A stretch of 6,592 bases of DNA from Planctomycetota bacterium (GTDB lineage Bacteria > Planctomycetota > Planctomycetia > Pirellulales > Pirellulaceae), in contig JAHWKS010000336.1 in NCBI GenBank assembly GCA_019347795.1, positions 1-6,592 on the forward strand, in the 5' to 3' direction. The notes under the pieces are model-generated. The model was not told where the DNA came from. It saw nothing but the letters and a program-made list of their open reading frames with translations, and searched no databases. The stretch's first letter is position 1. Each line of letters starts with the position of its first letter. The translations under genes and the position numbers were made by a program. Below are positions 1-4,026 of the stretch, piece by piece.

Positions 1-1
1 G

Positions 2-184
2 GGCCTGCGAGCCGTGGACGAGGCGCTCAACAAGCTGGCCTCCGCCTCGCCGCAGATCAAAAAGCGGGTGCTGGCCGCCGCGACCGCCTGCGTGGCCGCC
101 GACGGCCAGGTGACCGTTAATGAAGGAGAGCTTCTGCGAGCCATCGCCGATTCCCTCGACTGTCCGATTCCACCGCTGTGCTGA
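2..184 (+). CDS. C-terminal end of an M48 family (Ste24-like) metallopeptidase, 5' partial
   Basis: The open frame enters from the left edge and runs 60 codons to a TGA at 182-184. The visible peptide is a helical, alanine-rich segment. It contains KKRVLAAATACVAADGQVTV, followed by EGELLRAIADSLDCPIPP and the terminal LC. This resembles the TerB-like C-terminal tail of large membrane-bound M48 peptidases in planctomycetes and proteobacteria, where a 'C-x-A-A-D-G-x-V-T-x-x-E-x-E-L-L-R-A-I-A-D-x-L-D-C-P-x-P-P' pattern ends the protein. The catalytic HExxH domain and membrane segments would lie outside the window, so peptidase activity cannot be confirmed here. The family call rests on remembered similarity of the tail. 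Another TerB-like domain protein is the main alternative. No U-rich terminator follows, but an inverted repeat begins 45 bases past the stop. Confidence 0.6.
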   Translation, partial: GLRAVDEALNKLASASPQIKKRVLAAATACVAADGQVTVNEGELLRAIADSLDCPIPPLC

Positions 185-229
185 AGGCGCGGTCGCCGTG
201 AAGAGGGAGAAAGCGGGAGGGAGAAAGCA

Positions 230-292
230 GCGGGACAGGCGCGGTTATTAGTGCCGAGACGACTCAAGGACAGCAAAGCGCGCCTGCCCCGC
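230..292. repeat. Inverted repeat, 14-bp arms, 35-base spacer
   Basis: The left arm GCGGGACAGGCGCG (230-243) and right arm CGCGCCTGCCCCGC (279-292) are complementary at 13 of 14 positions. The one mismatch, A235 against C288, would be a G-U wobble if transcribed from the - strand. The flanks add some similarity: AAAGC precedes the left arm and GCTTT follows the right arm. The spacer (244-278) has no obvious secondary stem. The position 45 bases after the peptidase stop would suit a transcript-end structure, but there is no U-run and the loop is long. A dispersed palindromic repeat (REP- or MITE-like) is equally possible. Confidence 0.6.
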
Positions 293-452
293 TTTCGTCC
301 CCCGGGATCCGGCGCATTGGATTCCCGTCACGCGAGGAGCGGATTCTGTCCGGCGACGCGTTCGCCGAGCCTAATCTGCTCGATGGGCTGAAAAGCCGGT
401 GAGGCGTGCGAGGTCGGGCCGGGGGAGCAACCGGGAAAGGCCCAGGAAAAGG

Positions 453-497
453 TGTCGGGAAGCGATAAGTCATTTTTTGCCTTACCGGTCCCTGACA
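453..497. repeat. Imperfect palindrome bordering the DUF1501 remnant
   Basis: TGTCGGGA at 453-460 and TCCCTGACA at 489-497 are complementary apart from one bulged base, with a 28-base spacer that includes a T6 run. The right arm ends just before homology to DUF1501 begins at about 502. Sequences of the type GGTGTCGGGAA ... TTCCTGACACC recur as palindromic elements in planctomycete genomes as far as I recall, so this may be a decayed copy. The stem is short and this is a tentative call. Confidence 0.35.
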
Positions 498-501
498 GTG
501 C

Positions 502-624
502 TTTCCGCCCGAGAATCCGATGCACGTCCACGACCTCCACGCCACCCTCCTGCACCTCCTGGGCTTCGACCACGAACGCCTCACCGACGTCCATGGCCGC
601 GTCGTGCGCGAGCTGATTGCCTAA
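502..624 (+). pseudogene. Remnant of a DUF1501 gene (C-terminal tail only, internally deleted)
   Basis: The frame reads FPPENP, then [20 protein letters not shown], then [14 protein letters not shown] and a TAA stop at 622-624. This matches the extreme C-terminus of planctomycete DUF1501 proteins (a sulfatase/alkaline-phosphatase-like fold, usually about 400-480 residues and secreted). There the histidine-rich HVHDLHAT segment and the final 'DVHGxVVxExLA' are highly conserved. The same frame is closed by a TGA at 493-495, so the other roughly 90% of the gene is absent. Within the tail, family members normally have about 11 more residues (roughly YRFxGRDFRLT) between LT and DVHG, and these are missing here. 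The ATG at 520 lies inside the conserved segment and is not a true start. I infer a non-functional relic. It could instead be a tiny expressed ORF, but no ribosome binding site supports that. Confidence 0.75.
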
Positions 625-752
625 ACTCTTCCGGCATCGCCACGACTCCACCACTCTCCTCCGTTACCTCTGTTGACTTCTGTTCAATCAACCCGCGGCG
701 ACAGATTCACATCACGTGGTACGGGCGACTCTGGGGCCGTCTTGTAGTCGAC

Positions 753-826
753 GGGGTCGGGGTGATTTTTCGGGCATGGATCTTGCGAAGTGGCAGGACG
801 GTTGGCCGAAAAATCTCCCCGACCCC
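753..826. repeat. Inverted repeat, 21-bp arms, 32-base spacer, downstream of the SulP gene
   Basis: The arms at 753-773 and 806-826 are complementary at 20 of 21 positions. The left arm starts GGGGTCGGGG and ends ATTTTTCGG; the right arm starts CCGAAAAAT and ends CCCCGACCCC. Pairing resumes outside the arms at 749-751 with 828-830. On the - strand the structure begins about 20 bases after the SulP stop, so it may end that transcript or protect its 3' end. The arms are longer than those of a usual intrinsic terminator, the loop is large, and the T5 run lies inside the stem rather than after it. The design fits a dispersed palindromic (REP/MITE-like) element as well as a terminator. Confidence 0.7.
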
Positions 827-849
827 TTCGCGCCTCCACCGCTTGGCCA

Positions 850-2754
850 TCAAGCGACTTGCCTGGCGGGTTGGGGTTGGCGGGCGGGTTTTTCGCGGCG
901 GAAGGAGGCGTGGAGGGAGTCCCAGTCGATTACGAGCTTGCCGCCGGTGGTCTCGTGCTGCTTGGCCCACGTCATCAAGAGGTCCAGGCAGGCGTGGTCG
1001 ATGTAGTCCAGATGCTCGAAGTCGACGTGCAGCTCGGCGCCCGGGGGGGCTTTTTCCAACTCGCTGGCCAGCCGCGGCAGCCGGAGGAAGGTGGCGGCGC
1101 CGGAAAGCTTCAGCACCGCGATGTTCCCGTCCGGTTGACGCGCTAGCTGGACGTTGAGGTGCGAGAACGTGTAGAGCAGCTTTACCGCAGCCAGCACAAC
1201 GCCGACAATCACGCCCGTCAAGAGATCGACAGAGACGATCGTGATCACCGTCGCGGCGTAAATGCCGACTTCGCCCCAGCCGTACTTGCGGAGCTCCTTG
1301 ATCGACTTGATATCGATCAGCTTGTACCCGGTGAAGACCAGGATCGCGGCCAGCGCGGCGGTGGGGATCAGCCTTAAGAGGAACGCCAGCCCCGCGACGA
1401 ACACCAGGAGCCACACCCCATGCATGATCGCCGAGAGCCGCGTCTGCGCGCCTGCCTTGACGTTGGCGGAGCTGCGCACAATGACGCCCGTCATGGGCAA
1501 GGCGCCGAGGCAGCCGCAGATCATGTTGCCGACGCCTTGGGCGCTCAGCTCGCGATCGTAGCGGGTGCGCGGTCCGGAATGCATCTGATCGACCGCGGTG
1601 GCGCAGAGGAGCGTTTCGGCGCTGGCGACGATCGCAATCACCACCGCGTGCTGCAGCAGCATTTGCCAGGGCGTTTCCGTGAAAACGGCCAGGCTGGGGA
1701 AGCGAATCTCCTCCCAGAGGTTCGTGGGAACTTCCACATAGAACACGGGCAAGGCCAGCACGAACGCCAGCGCCGTCGCCAGGATCACGGCCGTCAGAGG
1801 GGCGGGAATGAAGCGAATTCGCTTGGGGGCCATCGTTTGCCAGAGCACAATCGCGGCGATGGTGAGCAGTCCCAACAAGGCCGCCAGGTTGTGGTTCTTC
1901 AGCCCGCCCAGAAGCGTCTCCAAGTCCTCGCTTGCGGCGCTTTGGGCTTCGGCGGCGGTTTCCAGGTCGCCGTTTTGGAGGGCGGCGATGGCGGCTTGCG
2001 TGTGCTCGTGGGCGGCCGATGAGGCGACGCGGATTCTTTCGGCGCGTCCTCCGTTAGGCACAAGCTCAAGCGACTGCAGCTCGGCCGCCACCGCATCCAG
2101 GCGCCGCATCACGTCGGCCTGCTCGTTCACCAGAAGCTCGATCTCGGGCGAGGGCGTTCTGTGCATTTCCGCCGTAAGGTGCCGCAAATGCTCCTGCTCG
2201 CGGTGCAGCTCGCCGACGGTGCGGAGCGTCCCCGTGAGATGCTGCCGCACTTCGCGGCTGGGGACCTCGTCGAACGTGAGCGACTTCGCCACCGCCCGCG
2301 GGATCGTCAGCAGGTTTTGGATTCCGCTCCCTTGCGGGCGGTCGTCGACCATGACATGAAACTGACTGGCGAAGATCAGCACGCCGATGCCGGCCAGCAT
2401 GCCCTTGATCACCGCGGGCGAGACGGCGCGAAACCATTGCCCCAGCTTCAGCATGCCGGCGGTCAGTTGCAGCACGCCGGCCAGCAGGACCACGACGCCG
2501 AGCGTCTCCAGTCCGAACTCGCGAATCACTTCGTGCACCAGGACGATCAGGCCGGCGGCCGGGCCGCTGACTTGCAGGGGACATCCCGCGAGCGAGCCGA
2601 CCACGATGCCGCCGATGATGCCTGTCACCAGTCCCGCGGCCACGGGGGCGCCGCAGGCGATGGCGATGCCCATGCACAGCGGCAGGGCTACGAGAAACAC
2701 GACGATCGAGGCGAGAAAATCGTTCTTGAAGGTTCCGTTCTTGGATGGATTCAT
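850..2754 (-). CDS. SulP family inorganic anion (bicarbonate/sulfate) transporter with STAS domain and large helical insert
   Basis: This 634-residue inner-membrane protein should carry anions such as bicarbonate or sulfate, often with Na+ or H+. The first membrane segments (about residues 12-75) read DFLASIVVFLVALPLCMGIA and then CPLQVSGPAAGLIVLV, the family's TM3 substrate-site region. The TM10 counterpart is CLGALPMTGVIVRSSANVKA at about 414-433. Further hydrophobic segments lie at about 84-104, 115-135, 288-306, 315-340, 368-390, 442-462, 463-480, 494-510 and 511-530. The C-terminus (about 533-620) is a STAS domain. Its usual phosphorylatable serine motif is replaced by YIDHACLDLL, a variant I believe is common in bacterial SulP proteins. 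Residues about 160-287 are a hydrophilic helical block absent from typical SulP proteins, which makes this one longer than the usual 480-570. The start gives a short N-terminus before TM1; no clear Shine-Dalgarno is visible. A carbonic anhydrase gene lies 101 bases upstream on the same strand, favouring bicarbonate as substrate (inference). Confidence 0.9.
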   Translation of the reverse strand: MNPSKNGTFKNDFLASIVVFLVALPLCMGIAIACGAPVAAGLVTGIIGGIVVGSLAGCPLQVSGPAAGLIVLVHEVIREFGLETLGVVVLLAGVLQLTAGMLKLGQWFRAVSPAVIKGMLAGIGVLIFASQFHVMVDDRPQGSGIQNLLTIPRAVAKSLTFDEVPSREVRQHLTGTLRTVGELHREQEHLRHLTAEMHRTPSPEIELLVNEQADVMRRLDAVAAELQSLELVPNGGRAERIRVASSAAHEHTQAAIAALQNGDLETAAEAQSAASEDLETLLGGLKNHNLAALLGLLTIAAIVLWQTMAPKRIRFIPAPLTAVILATALAFVLALPVFYVEVPTNLWEEIRFPSLAVFTETPWQMLLQHAVVIAIVASAETLLCATAVDQMHSGPRTRYDRELSAQGVGNMICGCLGALPMTGVIVRSSANVKAGAQTRLSAIMHGVWLLVFVAGLAFLLRLIPTAALAAILVFTGYKLIDIKSIKELRKYGWGEVGIYAATVITIVSVDLLTGVIVGVVLAAVKLLYTFSHLNVQLARQPDGNIAVLKLSGAATFLRLPRLASELEKAPPGAELHVDFEHLDYIDHACLDLLMTWAKQHETTGGKLVIDWDSLHASFRREKPARQPQPARQVA

Positions 2755-2813
2755 AGCGCAGATATTGATGTGAAGATTCAGTGAAGAAAACGAGTTCAGT
2801 ACTCCGCGTCTAC

Positions 2814-2844
2814 CCGCCGACCGTCAACCGCGACGGCCCGGCGG
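2814..2844 (-). other. Hairpin between carbonic anhydrase and SulP genes
   Basis: CCGCCG plus CCGTC on the left (2814-2825) pair with GACGG plus CGGCGG on the right (2832-2844). This gives 11 base pairs around a small internal loop and a 6-base apical loop. On the - strand it starts about 11 bases after the carbonic anhydrase stop. There is no following U-run, so it is not a classical terminator. It could be a 3'-end stabiliser or partial terminator that lowers SulP expression relative to the anhydrase. Confidence 0.45.
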
Positions 2845-2855
2845 CGCGAAGCGGC

Positions 2856-3500
2856 CTACGCGAGCGCCCTGCCCGCGTCGGTCTGCTCGAAAGAGAGAAA
2901 CTGGCCCTGCCCCGCGTCATAGGCGAAGACCTGGCCGGTTTCGAATTTGTAAACCCAGCCGTGCAGGCTGAGCTCGTTGCGGGAGAGCGCCGCCGCCACG
3001 GAAGGATGCGTGCGGAGGCTTTCCAGTTGCACCAGCAGGTTCTCTTCGACCGTGGCCGTGAGCCGCGCTTTTTCGTCGGTGATGTGCTGGTAGTTCTCTT
3101 TGATGATCCGCGCGGTGGCGTCCGCGTGATGCAGAAACTTCCGCACGGCGTGCAGGTGCTGCACCTGCTCGGGGTGCAACAGGCCGTTCATCGCCCCGCA
3201 ATGGGAGTGGCCGCAGACGATGATGTCCCGCACCTTGAGCACGGCGACGGCGTACTCGATGGTGGCCGCCTCGCCGCCGAACCCGGCGCCGTAGGGCGGG
3301 ATGATATTGCCGGCGTTGCGCATGATGAACAACTCGCCCGGCTTGGTCTGCGTGAGCATGCTCACGTCGATCCGCGAGTCGGAGCAGGTGATGAACAGCG
3401 CCATCGGCTGCTGTCCGCCCGTCAACCGCTCGAAGAGCTGCTTCTGGCTGGTGAAGATGTTGTTTTGGAAGTCGTGAATGCCTTGAACAAGCTTTTGCAT
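2856..3500 (-). CDS. Beta-class carbonic anhydrase
   Basis: The 214-residue cytosolic zinc enzyme interconverts CO2 and bicarbonate plus a proton. The beta-class signature is complete. Zn ligands are Cys39 in [10 protein letters not shown], and His98 and Cys101 in [11 protein letters not shown]. Asp41 and Arg43 form the catalytic dyad. [12 protein letters not shown] (60-71) is the conserved block between them. The C-terminal [15 protein letters not shown] is the usual family end, and the length is typical (about 200-220). The ATG at 3500 leaves the expected short N-terminal helix [12 protein letters not shown], so I accept it although no strong ribosome binding site precedes it. The stop is TAG. 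The SulP gene follows on the same strand, and SulP-carbonic anhydrase adjacency and fusions are known (for example Rv3273 of Mycobacterium tuberculosis). The pair probably couples CO2 hydration to bicarbonate transport; the direction of net flux cannot be read from sequence. Confidence 0.95.
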   Translation of the reverse strand: MQKLVQGIHDFQNNIFTSQKQLFERLTGGQQPMALFITCSDSRIDVSMLTQTKPGELFIMRNAGNIIPPYGAGFGGEAATIEYAVAVLKVRDIIVCGHSHCGAMNGLLHPEQVQHLHAVRKFLHHADATARIIKENYQHITDEKARLTATVEENLLVQLESLRTHPSVAAALSRNELSLHGWVYKFETGQVFAYDAGQGQFLSFEQTDAGRALA

Positions 3501-3580
3501 CGGGATGGCCCAGAGGAAATGTCAGGGAAGAAATCCGCGCAGCACGGGCGTGCGCAGGAAGCTGGGGGGCGAAGGATCTT

Positions 3581-3617
3581 ACGCTGCGCGCAAGCGCTAC
3601 AGCCAAGCGCGCAGCGT
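3581..3617 (-). terminator. Perfect 11-bp inverted repeat after the small secreted-protein gene; possible terminator
   Basis: ACGCTGCGCGC (3581-3591) and GCGCGCAGCGT (3607-3617) are fully complementary with a 15-base spacer. On the - strand the stem begins 7 bases past the stop of the small secreted protein. It also lies 81 bases before the carbonic anhydrase start, so it could separate the two transcripts. No U-run follows, so intrinsic termination is uncertain. A protein-binding palindrome controlling the anhydrase gene is the alternative. Confidence 0.45.
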
Positions 3618-3624
3618 CATCCCG

Positions 3625-3912
3625 TCATCGCAGAAGGGGCGCGCAGAGGCCGTTGGCCAGACGATGTCCGGTAAGGACCATCGAGAGCGGTGAGATCGAA
3701 GAGGGCCGCGCCAGCCGGCGGGCCGAACGATTGATGCGAGCCTTGATCGCCTTGGCGCGGAGGTCCCGCTGCACGGCGCCGAACTCGAACAGCGTCTCGT
3801 GCGCGATTTCTTCCTCCGCGGGAGTTTGGCCCCCCAGCGCGCGAGCCAGCGGCGCGCTCGGGGTCACGGAGAAGAGGCAGAAAGCCAGCAGGATCAACAA
3901 AGTTCGCATCAT
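3625..3912 (-). CDS. Small secreted protein of unknown function
   Basis: The frame from the ATG at 3910-3912 encodes 95 residues. It begins with a clear Sec-type signal peptide: MMR, a hydrophobic core TLLILLAFCLFSVTP, then SAPLARALG with likely cleavage near ARA or ALG. The predicted mature part is about 68 residues. It has an acidic start (GQTPAEEEIAHETLFEFG), a basic middle (RAKAIKARINRSARRLARP) and a terminal HRLANGLCAPLLR with a single cysteine. I recognise no family. Two ATG codons (3912 and 3909) are adjacent, and a GGGAT just upstream is a weak ribosome binding site. The frame continues upstream to a TTG at 4005, but that would bury the signal peptide behind 31 residues and overlap the candidate -35 box, so I reject it. 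It lies 114 bases after the DUF1549/DUF1553 gene and before the carbonic anhydrase gene. Confidence 0.6.
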   Translation of the reverse strand: MMRTLLILLAFCLFSVTPSAPLARALGGQTPAEEEIAHETLFEFGAVQRDLRAKAIKARINRSARRLARPSSISPLSMVLTGHRLANGLCAPLLR

Positions 3913-3976
3913 CGCATCCCGCGAAAGATGGCCCGCGCGGGGTTCCAAGCAAACTGGAAGGTAGGAATTGAGTACG

Positions 3977-4005
3977 AAGATACTTTTTCCCGGCCCCTCC
4001 GTCAA
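3977..4005 (-). promoter_or_regulatory. Candidate sigma70-type promoter for the small secreted protein
   Basis: Read on the - strand, TTGACG (4005-4000) is followed after exactly 17 bases by TATCTT (3982-3977). The first matches the consensus -35 box at 5 of 6 positions, the second the -10 box at 4 of 6. Transcription would start near 3970, leaving a leader of about 58 bases before the ATG at 3912. The leader contains a perfect 10-bp palindrome CCCGCGCGGG (3932-3941) and a 5-bp stem TTCCA/TGGAA (3943-3959). Planctomycete promoters are poorly defined, so this is a sequence match only. Confidence 0.45.
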
Positions 4006-4026
4006 TCCGTCCGCCGCCGAAAATCA

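Larger units (their letters stand above)
185..519. other. Intergenic stretch without an intact gene, rich in short repeats
   Basis: No reading frame here looks like a protein; those present are arginine/proline-rich translations typical of non-coding GC-rich DNA. The stretch holds a purine-rich tract (about 200-237) in which the 10-mer GGGAGAAAGC occurs twice, at 205-214 and 219-228. It also holds a 14-bp inverted repeat (230-292) and an imperfect palindrome (453-497) that runs up to the DUF1501 remnant. No tRNA-like cloverleaf or transposase fragment was recognised. Confidence 0.6.

Noticed and set aside
399..1157. 252-codon + strand frame covering the gene-poor region and the end of SulP
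   Set aside because: It crosses two inverted repeats and the SulP coding end, is arginine-rich throughout, and overlaps the DUF1501 relic in a different frame.
850..2754. Possible frameshift or assembly error as the cause of the SulP insert
   Set aside because: The frame stays open through the insert. Correct SulP sequence resumes after it in the same frame, and the insert has coherent helical, leucine-spaced composition.
2781..3674. 297-codon + strand frame opposite the carbonic anhydrase gene
   Set aside because: It is antisense to an intact enzyme gene with all catalytic residues, and its translation has no family resemblance.
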